Below are positions 16,776 through 24,485 of a stretch of 64,000 bases of DNA, piece after piece. The stretch's first letter is position 1; each line of letters opens with the position of its first letter. The stretch is from an uncultured Sphingomonadaceae bacterium. GTDB lineage: Bacteria > Pseudomonadota > Alphaproteobacteria > Sphingomonadales > Sphingomonadaceae. Under the pieces are notes generated by a model. The model searched no databases. It was not told the origin of the DNA and saw nothing but the letters and a program-made list of their open reading frames with translations. The position numbers were made by a program, and so were the translations under genes. The stretch spans positions 434,001 through 498,000 of the forward strand of contig CANLSQ010000002.1 in NCBI GenBank assembly GCA_947493955.1, given 5' to 3'.

Positions 16776-16921
16776 TACGCTTCGCTCCGCACTGTTGGAC
16801 CGGAAAATCTTTTAAAAATAATACTCATAGCTATAGTATGTGCCGCACCACAGGCTAAACAGCAAGAATTAGATTGCTGTTAAAGTTCAGAATTTGAAGC
16901 GTTAAAGAGGGGAAGATCGAG

Positions 16922-17284
16922 ATGACAGACCAAACACCGGAGCCAGCATCAGGCGGTTTTGACATGAACAAAGCGACAATTGTGTCGTTGCTCTACATTG
17001 CCAGTTTCTTTGTTGGCGTGACCGGCATTGTCGGCGTGGTTCTGGCCTTTATCTGGAAAGACGAAGTGGCCGGCACTTGGGAAGAGAGCCATTTGCAGTT
17101 TCACATCATGACCTTTGTAATCGGCCTGATTGGCAGTGTTATCGGGATTGTCCTGTCGATCGTGTTGATAGGTATTCCTATCCTGATTGCTTTGGCGATC
17201 TGGGTTTTGGTACGGTCCATTTTAGCGCTTTTAAAAGCCCAGAAACAGGAACCTATTGCCGATCCAAAGACCTGGCTCTTTTAA
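16922..17284 (+). CDS. DUF4870-family membrane protein
   Basis: A 120-residue protein with three predicted helices (about 20-46, 62-88 and 90-108) and a soluble N-terminus. The ESHLQFHIMTF motif between helix one and two is typical of DUF4870-like small membrane proteins, which have no established function. It has GGGGAAG-type ribosome binding ahead of the ATG. It stands alone, diverging from the RNase D gene. Confidence 0.7.
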   Translation: MTDQTPEPASGGFDMNKATIVSLLYIASFFVGVTGIVGVVLAFIWKDEVAGTWEESHLQFHIMTFVIGLIGSVIGIVLSIVLIGIPILIALAIWVLVRSILALLKAQKQEPIADPKTWLF

Positions 17285-17325
17285 ACGATCGAATTTGACT
17301 CTTATATGATTCAACCGAAATTAAC

Positions 17326-17351
17326 CTTATGCGGATTTTTATTCGCATAAG
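17326..17351 (+). promoter_or_regulatory. AT-rich hairpin between the DUF4870 gene and the cold-shock gene
   Basis: CTTATGCG (17326-17333) pairs perfectly with CGCATAAG (17344-17351), and a further G-T and A-T pair extends the stem to 10. A T-rich run follows (GGTTTTTCT). It could end the upstream transcript or be part of the 188-base leader of the cold-shock gene, where temperature-sensitive structures are common. Confidence 0.5.
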
Positions 17352-17472
17352 CTTTGGTTTTTCTATATGGTTACGCCGCGCGGTATCGGGATTCGCGTAG
17401 GAAAATGCTCGGGCTATCGTCCGCTACGACATTGGATTTGATTTATCGGACGAAGTGAAAGACGATTCAAGA

Positions 17473-18159
17473 ATGGGTTTTGACAGAAACCGGCGTGGCA
17501 GAGGCCGGGACAAGCGTGATAGCTTTGGCGATGAGAATTTTGATGGGTATCAAGGTGATAGCGGCCCTCCAGTAGAAAGATATACGCGGCCGGATACAGG
17601 TTATAGCGGCGGACAGCGCGGTGGTGGCCATGGCGGCGGCCACGGAGGCGGAATGCCTGATCAGGTTGTGGGCGAAAGCACGGGCAAGGTAAAATTCTTC
17701 AATGCCCAGAAAGGCTTTGGCTTCATTGTTCAGGATACCGGCGGTGACGACGTATTTGTGCATATTAGTCAGGTTGAGCGCGCTGGCCTTAAAGGCCTCG
17801 CGGAGGGACAAGGCTTGCGTTTCTCTCTGGTTGATCGCGGCGGCAAAGTATCCGCATCTGATATTCAGATTGAAGGTGACCTGATTGAGGCTCCGGAACC
17901 TGTCGCCCGCGAAGATCGCGGTGGGCCACCCCAGCGTGAGCTGACCGGCGAGAAAGCAAGTGGCACCGTCAAATTTTTCAACAGCATGAAAGGCTTTGGA
18001 TTCATCCAGCGTGATGATGGCCAGCCAGATGCATTTGTCCATATTTCGGCCGTCGAACGCGCTGGCATGAGCGGCTTGGAAGAAGGCGACAAGTTGGAGT
18101 TTGAACTGGAAGTGGACCGTCGCGGCAAAACCGCAGCAGTTAATCTGGTTTCCAAATAG
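17473..18159 (+). CDS. Double cold-shock domain protein with an R/G-rich N-terminus
   Basis: A 228-residue RNA/DNA-binding protein. Cold-shock domain 1 spans about 68-134 (RNP1 KGFGFI at 80-85, RNP2 VFVHI at 94-98). Domain 2 spans about 162-228 (KGFGFI and AFVHI repeated). The first 60 residues are rich in R, G, D and H (RNRRGRGRDKRD and GGGHGGGHGGG), likely disordered and RNA-contacting. The start at 17473 is chosen over a GTG at 17455, which would add MKDDSR; neither has a strong ribosome site. A long leader with a hairpin precedes it and a strong terminator follows. Two-domain Csp proteins of this kind are typical of alphaproteobacteria. Confidence 0.92.
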   Translation: MGFDRNRRGRGRDKRDSFGDENFDGYQGDSGPPVERYTRPDTGYSGGQRGGGHGGGHGGGMPDQVVGESTGKVKFFNAQKGFGFIVQDTGGDDVFVHISQVERAGLKGLAEGQGLRFSLVDRGGKVSASDIQIEGDLIEAPEPVAREDRGGPPQRELTGEKASGTVKFFNSMKGFGFIQRDDGQPDAFVHISAVERAGMSGLEEGDKLEFELEVDRRGKTAAVNLVSK

Positions 18160-18197
18160 TCGTTACAACCTGACCACAGGTTGGAATGAGAAAATCT

Positions 18198-18223
18198 AGC
18201 GGGCGAAAGTCCGCTATTTTTTT
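18198..18223 (+). terminator. Rho-independent terminator of the cold-shock gene
   Basis: A 7-base stem AGCGGGC / GTCCGCT with one G-T wobble and a GAAA tetraloop is followed by an A and seven T. It lies about 40 bases past the stop codon. Confidence 0.9.
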
Positions 18224-18244
18224 GTCTGACAGGCAGCCATCGAT

Positions 18245-18277
18245 AAAAAGGCCGATGGAGCATTTCCTCCACCGGCC
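18245..18277 (-). terminator. Rho-independent terminator of the dps-like gene
   Basis: On the minus strand the arms 18277-18267 and 18260-18250 form an 11-base stem (GGCCGGTGGAG / CTCCATCGGCC, one wobble) with a 6-base loop, followed by five T. It is 28 bases after the dps-like stop and back to back with the cold-shock terminator. Confidence 0.9.
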
Positions 18278-18304
18278 CTTCCATAACGATTTACCAATCG
18301 GAAA

Positions 18305-18769
18305 TCAGGCGCTCTGTGCGCTTTCAAGTAGAAACCACGCCCGCTCTTCAGCCTGATCGGTCCAGTCGTCGATAATGCCGTCTGTTGCATTGTCGCCAGC
18401 CTCGCCAGCCAGCTCTTTCGCCGTTCGCAGATTTTCCACCAGCGCCAGATTGTCCTGACGTAGCTCCTTCAGCATATCCTCAGCAGAAACTTTGCCAGCG
18501 TCATTATCTGCAATATCCTGCCTTTTGGCAATATCACCAATGGATGTCAGCGTCCGCTGGCCATTTTTCCGGACACGCTCGGCAATTGCGTCCGTCGTTG
18601 CTAGGATCTGCGCGGCCTGATCATCAAACATCAGATGATAGTCGCGAAAATGCGGTCCGGACACGTGCCAGTGGAAGTTTTTAGTTTTCAAATATAGGGC
18701 AAAACTGTTTGCCAGCACTGTATTAAGGGATTCGGCCAGTGCTTTTCTTGCATTGTCACCAGTTGTCAT
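18305..18769 (-). CDS. dps: Dps-family DNA-protecting ferritin
   Basis: A 154-residue ferritin-like miniferritin that stores iron by oxidising it with peroxide and shields DNA. The intersubunit ferroxidase ligands align with the E. coli ones: H33 (NFHWH), H45 (FRDYHLMFD), D60 and E64 (ATTDAIAER), with the same spacing. The protein lacks a long lysine-rich tail, so DNA binding may be weak. It is monocistronic, with its own strong terminator. Control by OxyR or a Fur-type regulator is plausible but no site is clear. Confidence 0.93.
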   Translation of the reverse strand: MTTGDNARKALAESLNTVLANSFALYLKTKNFHWHVSGPHFRDYHLMFDDQAAQILATTDAIAERVRKNGQRTLTSIGDIAKRQDIADNDAGKVSAEDMLKELRQDNLALVENLRTAKELAGEAGDNATDGIIDDWTDQAEERAWFLLESAQSA

Positions 18770-18904
18770 TTCGGTTCTCCATCATTCTTGGACTTTATGG
18801 AGAGTAAAATAGGCATTTATATCTGACATGGCCAACGCAAAGCTTGGCTTTATATGATCGTATTTATCGATATATAGAGAATTTTTTATCGGATATTTCG
18901 CTTT

Positions 18905-19471
18905 TTAGAATATCCCCCAAGCGCTGAGCGCCATGATCGAACCGATTACCAGAAATATGGAACCACCCGTATAGCGGATGGCTCGAACCGGTAACATCTG
19001 CGCTAGTTTTTCCTGAAATATCAAGGCTGGAACACAGGCGAGCATAACGCCAATCCATCCACCGGCGGCCGCAAAGACCCAGGCATCGGTACGCGCGGCT
19101 GTCGCTGCCAGTATGAATTGACCCTTGTCGCCAAATTGCAGAATGAAAAGACCCAGAAATGATGTCCAGAACGGCCCCAGAGTCCATTTTTCGAGCAGAT
19201 CAACTGGTCGCCGCCAGATCAGCATACCAATGCCTGCAAGCAGTAAAGAAAGAGCGTAGAAAAGCCGCAGCGGCTCTTCGCTAATCCACTCATTCACCAC
19301 AGAACCGCCAAGTGCGGAAATCAGACAATTGAGTAGTGTTGCCAGTCCTAACCCCCAGATTATCGGAGTGACACGCCCATAGCGAATGGCAAGCGCCGCA
19401 CATAAAATCTGCGGCCGATCACCAATTTCCGCCACAAGCAGCGCGAACAAAGATGTCAGGAATGCATCCAC
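18905..19471 (-). CDS. GDT1/TMEM165-family membrane cation transporter
   Basis: A 188-residue membrane protein with about six helices. It carries the two hallmark motifs of the UPF0016/GDT1 family: the first as EIGDR (about 15-19) and the second as QFGDK (about 112-116), each followed by a glutamine. Family members move Mn or Ca ions across membranes. It lies 10 bases downstream of a small protein of unknown function, so the two are one transcript. Manganese export is the likeliest role, by family only. Confidence 0.85.
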   Translation of the reverse strand: MDAFLTSLFALLVAEIGDRPQILCAALAIRYGRVTPIIWGLGLATLLNCLISALGGSVVNEWISEEPLRLFYALSLLLAGIGMLIWRRPVDLLEKWTLGPFWTSFLGLFILQFGDKGQFILAATAARTDAWVFAAAGGWIGVMLACVPALIFQEKLAQMLPVRAIRYTGGSIFLVIGSIMALSAWGIF

Positions 19472-19481
19472 AGACTGGCCG

Positions 19482-19817
19482 TTAGGGCTGTCCGCCCAAC
19501 CGCAACGCTACATTGGCCATCAACGTTTCCACCACAGCCTTGTTCAGTGGTCCGCATTTCAACGCATCCCGCATGGCACCCAGATATGACTCGGCGACAA
19601 TGACCCCTTTACCGCTTTGCAGCGCCTGTTGCAGTGCTGATTCAAACGTACAGCTAAGATCATGTAAGGCGGTCAAATGATGCTGCGCCGCTTTTTGCCG
19701 GATTTGATCCAGATGCATCAGAAACTGCACCGGGTGCTTTTCCACCAGAGAAGATGGCATGCCCTCCAGCAAAGCTAGCATTTCTGCCTGAACGAGTAGA
19801 TTTTGATCATGATCCAT
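19482..19817 (-). CDS. Conserved-looking small protein of unknown function
   Basis: A 111-residue soluble, largely helical protein with no signal peptide, no recognisable domain and a single cysteine pair region (LHDLSCTFE, ALKCGPLNK). It is first in a two-gene unit with the GDT1-type transporter. Coding is supported by the tight 10-base spacing, an alphaproteobacterial codon bias and the lack of an alternative frame. No function is proposed. Confidence 0.65.
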   Translation of the reverse strand: MDHDQNLLVQAEMLALLEGMPSSLVEKHPVQFLMHLDQIRQKAAQHHLTALHDLSCTFESALQQALQSGKGVIVAESYLGAMRDALKCGPLNKAVVETLMANVALRLGGQP

Positions 19818-20022
19818 AGGATTGCCTCATTTACCGGTGCACCATGCAAAAATATGGTTAATGGCCAGTAAACGGTGCCGGGACTGTTTCAGACGGGCCG
19901 TTCCTATGCTTTTTCTTGACAATCATCGCGGGTTTCAGCATTAGCGCGCTCAATTGCTGCGGATTGCACCAGCTTTTTTGGGCAAATCGCACCTTCAGAA
20001 AATTGCTTTTAAGGAATGCGCC

Positions 20023-20190
20023 ATGGCGAAACCAGCCAATGTAAAAATCAAACTCGTCAGCACGGCGGATACCGGCTTTTTCTACGTAACCCGTAAAAAC
20101 CCGCGCAATCTCACCGAAAAAATGGTGCAGCGCAAATATGATCCGGTTGTGCGCAAGCATGTCGAATTCAAAGAAGCGAAAATCAAATAA
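20023..20190 (+). CDS. rpmG: 50S ribosomal protein L33
   Basis: A 55-residue L33 starting [20 protein letters not shown] and ending VEFKEAKIK, the alphaproteobacterial length. It is the zinc-free form: the CxxC pairs are absent. AAGGA lies 8 bases before the ATG at 20023; an upstream in-frame start is not credible because it would add 23 non-conserved residues. It is transcribed toward divK, convergently. Confidence 0.97.
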   Translation: MAKPANVKIKLVSTADTGFFYVTRKNPRNLTEKMVQRKYDPVVRKHVEFKEAKIK

Positions 20191-20226
20191 GCTTTTTTGC
20201 TGAAAATTTGAAAAACTGAATCGCGA

Positions 20227-20595
20227 TTATCGTTGCAGGACGCCCTGTACCGATTCGATAAATTTCGCCACTGATATGGGCTTTGAAACATAGGCCTCTG
20301 CTCCGGCAGTCAAAATCCGGTCTTCATCACCCTTGCCCGCGTAGGCAGTGACCGCCATGATCGGTATGACTTTGAGCTGTCCGTCCTTCTTGATCTGCTC
20401 GATCAGGTCCAGGCCGCTGACGTGCGGCAGCTGGATATCCATGATCACCAGATTGGGCACGAAACTGCGCGCCTTATCGAGCACTTCGCGGCCATCTTTC
20501 ACCGGTTCGACAACAAAACCGTGCGCACGCAGCAGGTCGCAGAACAGTTTCAGGTTCAGCTCATTATCTTCTACGACCAGAACTCTTTTTGCCAC
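20227..20595 (-). CDS. divK: DivK-type single-domain response regulator
   Basis: A 122-residue receiver-only regulator. I start it at the GTG at 20595, whose product reads (M)AKRVLVVEDNELN, the start of known DivK proteins. The acidic pocket is E8/D9, the phosphorylated aspartate is D52 (IMDIQLPH), and the conserved lysine is K104 (VSKPIS). DivK links the DivJ/PleC kinases to CtrA control of the cell cycle in alphaproteobacteria. It diverges from the DUF3572 gene with only 53 bases between start codons. Confidence 0.92.
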   Translation of the reverse strand: MAKRVLVVEDNELNLKLFCDLLRAHGFVVEPVKDGREVLDKARSFVPNLVIMDIQLPHVSGLDLIEQIKKDGQLKVIPIMAVTAYAGKGDEDRILTAGAEAYVSKPISVAKFIESVQGVLQR

Positions 20596-20648
20596 GGTGC
20601 GACTTGCCCCTTCCAAACGCCCAGTTAACCCTTTAGGCGAAAGCCGAA

Positions 20649-20936
20649 ATGGAAACAAATAGCAATATCTCTGCAGAAACCGAAATATTGGCGCTACAAG
20701 CCCTCGGCTGGGTCTTGCAGGACGAAGATCGTGCACAGCGCTTGCTCGCTCTAACCGGCCTGGACCCGAGAGAGCTGCGCTCTGGCTTGGAAGACCCGGC
20801 GATGCTTTCCTCGCTTTTGGGATTTCTTGCCAATCATGAACCCGATCTGGTTGCCTGCGCGGAATCCATCGGCGTTCCACCGGAAAAACTGGCCGCCGCA
20901 GCCCAATATCTAAATAATCCCGGAGATCTTACATGA
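20649..20936 (+). CDS. DUF3572 protein
   Basis: A 95-residue helical cytoplasmic protein matching DUF3572 (ILALQALGWVLQDEDRAQRL and LGFLANHEPDLVACAESIGV). This small family is found next to divK in sphingomonads and has no known function; a link to cell-cycle control is only suggested by that placement. Its stop overlaps the start of the HAD gene by 4 bases. Confidence 0.8.
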   Translation: METNSNISAETEILALQALGWVLQDEDRAQRLLALTGLDPRELRSGLEDPAMLSSLLGFLANHEPDLVACAESIGVPPEKLAAAAQYLNNPGDLT

Positions 20937-21607
20937 GCCAGAAGCCGCTTCTGATAAGCGACTGCGACGAAGTATTGCTGCATATGGTCGTGCCGTTTCG
21001 CGAATGGCTGGATGCCGACAAACATATTCATTTCGACCTGGAATCCGGCAGTTTTGTTGACGCGCTGCGCCACAAGCATGATGGCACATTGGTCCCGCAG
21101 GATGCTGTTTGGCCAATGCTCAAGGAATTTTTCGACGGTGAAATGCATCGGCAGGGTGCGATAGATGGCGCTGTCGAGGCCATAAACAGGTTATCCGAAA
21201 CCGCCGATGTCGTGATCCTGACGAATCTTCTCGATGATCGCAGGGATGCCCGTGCAGCCCAGTTGCGCGCGGTCGGGATTGATTTTCCCGTCTATTGCAA
21301 TCAGGGCGGCAAGGGTGAACCGCTGGCGAAAATTGTCGCCGATCATAATCCCAGTGTGACCGTATTTGTCGATGATCTGGGACATCAACATGGAAGCGTC
21401 GCCAAATATGCGCCTGACGTTTGGCGATTGCAAATGGTCGGTGAACCGATATTGGCCAAGCATATCAAGACCAATCCCGCCGCTCATGACCGCATTGACC
21501 TTTGGTCTGATGCGCTTGACTGGATCATTGACAAATTTGAATCTGGAAAAGCCGCGCCAACCATAGATTTGCCGCCGGAAGAGCTTGACCAGTTTGCCAA
21601 GACATGA
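20933..21607 (+). CDS. HAD-superfamily hydrolase
   Basis: A 224-residue HAD-like phosphatase. Motif I is LISDCDEVLL with the nucleophile and acid/base aspartates (D9, D11), motif II is VILTNLLDDRR (threonine), and motif IV is VFVDDLGHQHGS. The motif I variant DCDEV in place of DxDGT is a subfamily trait. It is ATGA-coupled to DUF3572 and 13 bases before the RidA gene. The substrate is unknown. Confidence 0.85.
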   Translation: MSQKPLLISDCDEVLLHMVVPFREWLDADKHIHFDLESGSFVDALRHKHDGTLVPQDAVWPMLKEFFDGEMHRQGAIDGAVEAINRLSETADVVILTNLLDDRRDARAAQLRAVGIDFPVYCNQGGKGEPLAKIVADHNPSVTVFVDDLGHQHGSVAKYAPDVWRLQMVGEPILAKHIKTNPAAHDRIDLWSDALDWIIDKFESGKAAPTIDLPPEELDQFAKT

Positions 21608-21620
21608 TTGATTTGGTGCC

Positions 21621-22088
21621 ATGACAAACAATATTGAAAAAGCGTTGAACGACAAAGGCATAGAGCTTCCTAAGGCCGCCGCGCCTGTCGCATCCTATGT
21701 CCCGGCCGTGGAAGTCAACGGTCTCCTACACATTAGCGGCCAGGTATCAATGACCGATGGCAAGCTGATTACCGGCCGGTTGGGCGATGGCATGACCCTT
21801 GAAGAAGGGCAGCAGGCGGCCAAAGCCTGTGCCCTGATGATTGCGGCACAGATCAAGCAGGCGGCCGGATCACTGGACCGCGTTGATAGAATCGTAAAAC
21901 TCGGCGTCTTCGTGAACAGCACGGCTGACTATACCGATCATCCGAAAGTCGCCAATGGCTGCTCTGACATGATGGAGATCATTTTTGGCGCTGCCGGGCA
22001 ACATGCACGCAGCGCGGTCGGTGTTGCCGCGCTTCCACTTGGTGTTGCGGTAGAGGTGGATGCTATTGTCGCTCTCAAGCCGGCTTGA
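21621..22088 (+). CDS. RidA family enamine/imine deaminase
   Basis: A 155-residue RidA/YjgF/UK114 protein, which hydrolyses reactive 2-aminoacrylate made by PLP enzymes. The C-terminal RSAVGVAALPLGVAVEVDAI carries the family signature, although the usual catalytic arginine segment R-x-x-V is shifted toward RSAVGV. It is longer than the core about 130-residue RidA. The GDPD gene starts inside its last 29 bases, so translation is coupled. Confidence 0.88.
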   Translation: MTNNIEKALNDKGIELPKAAAPVASYVPAVEVNGLLHISGQVSMTDGKLITGRLGDGMTLEEGQQAAKACALMIAAQIKQAAGSLDRVDRIVKLGVFVNSTADYTDHPKVANGCSDMMEIIFGAAGQHARSAVGVAALPLGVAVEVDAIVALKPA

Positions 22089-22827
22089 TGCGTTGCTCGC
22101 ACCAGCGCCCGAACCGGCTCGGGTCGCGTTTCTGAAAGGCCAGCCTTATGCCCATCGCGGGTTGCACGGGAATGGTGTTTTGGAGAATAGTCCGGCGGCC
22201 TTTGATGCCGCTATAAGACAGGGCCATGGCATTGAATGTGATGTGCAGGCCGCCGAAGACGGCACTGCCTTCGTTTTTCACGATTTTGAGCTGGATCGCT
22301 TGACAGGAGAAAAGGGCAAGCTGGCAAATCTGCGTGCCAGCGACATCGACGCGATAGACCTGAAAGACGGCCACGGAAAAATCCCGCGCCTTCGCGCTAC
22401 CCTTGCGCAAGTCGCCGGGCAAGTGCCGATACTGATCGAGATCAAGTCCAACGATATGCGGGTCGGTCCGCTATGCCTTTCGGTACGACGAGCGCTGGAA
22501 GGCTATACGGGCAAGGCGGCGATTATGTCATTCAACCCTCTGGTATCCGCCTGGTTTCGCAAAAATGCGGCGCATATCGTGCGCGGACTGGTCGTGACCG
22601 AAGAGGGCAGCAAGAACCTGAAAGGACGGGTTGCACGGCATCAGAGTCTATGGACGGCAAAGCCCGATTTCCTGGCTTATGATGTGCGTGATTTTCCATC
22701 ATCCTTTGCTGCATCAAATCGCGCGAGAGGCCTGCCAGTCGTAACATGGACCGTCCGAACAGCGCAGCAGGAGAAAATCGCAGCGATCCATGCAGATGAA
22801 CCGGTTTATGAGATGCCGCAGAGCTGA
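22060..22827 (+). CDS. Glycerophosphodiester phosphodiesterase (first of two)
   Basis: A 255-residue GDPD-type enzyme that splits glycerophosphodiesters to glycerol-3-phosphate and an alcohol. The active-site histidine, arginine and glutamate are in YAHRGLHGNGVLENS (about 30-44), the metal ligands in IECDVQ (near 63) and the general acid in FHDFELDRL. It has no signal peptide, so it is cytoplasmic. It overlaps ridA by 29 bases, and the FemAB-like gene follows by 15 bases. Confidence 0.9.
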   Translation: MLLSLSSRLDALLAPAPEPARVAFLKGQPYAHRGLHGNGVLENSPAAFDAAIRQGHGIECDVQAAEDGTAFVFHDFELDRLTGEKGKLANLRASDIDAIDLKDGHGKIPRLRATLAQVAGQVPILIEIKSNDMRVGPLCLSVRRALEGYTGKAAIMSFNPLVSAWFRKNAAHIVRGLVVTEEGSKNLKGRVARHQSLWTAKPDFLAYDVRDFPSSFAASNRARGLPVVTWTVRTAQQEKIAAIHADEPVYEMPQS

Positions 22828-22842
22828 TACCATTCCCGTCAC

Positions 22843-24009
22843 ATGTCAGAGTCTCCTCCTCCACCAACCGACGATCCAACCGGAATTATCGCCCGCGTGG
22901 CGGACGATATTGCTGGCTTGTCGGCGGATCAATGGGATGCCTGCGCGGGTACGGCTAATCCTTTCATATCCCATGCCTTCCTTTCGGCGATGGAGGAATC
23001 GGGCAGCGTCGGACCCGGGACTGGTTGGAAATCACTTCCCATCATCATCGAGGATGAAACGGGAAAGATAGCGGCCTGCCTGCCCAGCTATTTAAAGTCC
23101 CATAGCCAGGGCGAGTATATTTTTGATCAGCAATGGGCCCATGCCTTTGAAAATGCTGGCGGGCAATATTATCCGAAAATCCAGATTGCTGCCCCCTTCT
23201 CACCTGTGCCCGGACCGCGCCTGCTGCTGAAAGACGAAACCATGGCCGTGCCGTTGTTGCGCGCTGCGCAGCAGTTGGCAGCCAATAATGGCATCTCGTC
23301 GGTTCACGCGACTTTTGTAGCCGAAAACCAGCTCGATTTTTTCCGCGAAGCCGGATGGATGATCCGCGCGGACAGCCAGTTTCACTGGCGCAATGATGAT
23401 TATGCCGACTTTTACGATTTTCTCGCGGCCTTGTCATCGCGCAAACGCAAGGCGATAAAAAAAGAACGCCGGAAGGCGCAGGAAGCCGCAGAAATCATCC
23501 ATGTTTCCGGCGATGATATCACCGATGAACATTGGGACTATTTCTGGCAGTTTTATCAGGATACTGGCGCACGCAAATGGGGAACACCCTATCTGACCCG
23601 TGCCGCATTTGATCTTCTGCACCAGAAAATGGGAGAAAAGCTGCTGCTGATTCTGGCGCTTCAAGATGGAATCCCGATTGCAGGCGCTCTGAATGTGGTT
23701 GGTGAAGAGACTCTATACGGCCGCTATTGGGGCTGTAGTCGTGATGTGCCGTTTCTGCATTTCGAGATTTGCTATTATCAGGCCATCGATGCAGCCATAT
23801 CGCGGGGCTTGAAATATGTCGAGGCAGGAGCGCAAGGCAGTCATAAACTGGCGCGCGGCTATCAACCCGTGCCGACATGGTCAGCGCATTATATTGTTGA
23901 TCCCGGTTTCCGGTCGGCCATAGCCGATTATCTGGACCGAGAACGGCGGGCGGTTGCCGCCGATATTGAATTTCTCGCCGAAATGGGTCCGTTCAAGAAA
24001 TCCGGTTAG
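22843..24009 (+). CDS. FemAB-like GNAT superfamily protein
   Basis: A 388-residue member of the peptidogalycan-biosynthesis / DUF482-type group, with two GNAT-like halves. Visible family pieces are the acceptor-side SHAFLSAMEESGSV (about 43-56), KRKAIKKERRKAQEA near 200, and AGAQGSHKLARGYQPVPTWS near 330, where the arginine-rich R-G-Y loop is well conserved. It is likely cytoplasmic and transfers an aminoacyl or acyl group; the target is unknown. It ends the divK-linked plus-strand run. Confidence 0.82.
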   Translation: MSESPPPPTDDPTGIIARVADDIAGLSADQWDACAGTANPFISHAFLSAMEESGSVGPGTGWKSLPIIIEDETGKIAACLPSYLKSHSQGEYIFDQQWAHAFENAGGQYYPKIQIAAPFSPVPGPRLLLKDETMAVPLLRAAQQLAANNGISSVHATFVAENQLDFFREAGWMIRADSQFHWRNDDYADFYDFLAALSSRKRKAIKKERRKAQEAAEIIHVSGDDITDEHWDYFWQFYQDTGARKWGTPYLTRAAFDLLHQKMGEKLLLILALQDGIPIAGALNVVGEETLYGRYWGCSRDVPFLHFEICYYQAIDAAISRGLKYVEAGAQGSHKLARGYQPVPTWSAHYIVDPGFRSAIADYLDRERRAVAADIEFLAEMGPFKKSG

Positions 24010-24014
24010 GCGCT

Positions 24015-24311
24015 TTAAGCGGCGCGGCGCGAGGTTTCTTGTAACCAGCTGCGCGCTTCGCGCTGTGCTTCGGCAATTTCGCGAGCGGTCATCTCGAGTG
24101 AAATTTCTGCCCGGCAGACTTTGCTTTCATCGTGGCCGGATAGTGATGCCAGATTAAACCATTTATGCGCTTCGATCAGATCGACGTCCACACCTTCCGA
24201 ACCGGTGGAATAGATTACACCGAGATCAAAATATGCATTGCTGCTGCCCCGTGCCGCTTCTGCGAGCCGGCTTTCTATCAAAAAGGCTGCGCTTTTCATG
24301 CTGTTGCCCAT
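24015..24311 (-). CDS. Sel1-like repeat protein
   Basis: A 98-residue protein starting at the ATG at 24311 (MGNSMKSAAFLIE), which has GGGAC upstream; a longer frame to 24344 exists. It contains one or two Sel1-type repeats: YFDLGVIYSTGSEGVDVDLIEAHKWFNLA is cut in two here as YFDLGVIYSTG, then the helix AHKWFNLASLSGH. The C-terminus is a charged helix. Such proteins usually bind other proteins. The partner is unknown and no neighbour is obviously linked. Confidence 0.65.
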   Translation of the reverse strand: MGNSMKSAAFLIESRLAEAARGSSNAYFDLGVIYSTGSEGVDVDLIEAHKWFNLASLSGHDESKVCRAEISLEMTAREIAEAQREARSWLQETSRRAA

Positions 24312-24485
24312 AGTCTTCAAGTCCCTGTTCCTATTGCGCCTCATTTGGCGACAGGTGGACTTTCACAGCAATTTCTTAAAAGAATGGTTAACGGAACCTG
24401 CAGAAACTTGTCCGGCAGAGTTCAAAAACGCCATAAAACCGATATTTTACACAAATTTGCAAGGTTAACGCATCCCGCGCTAGTC

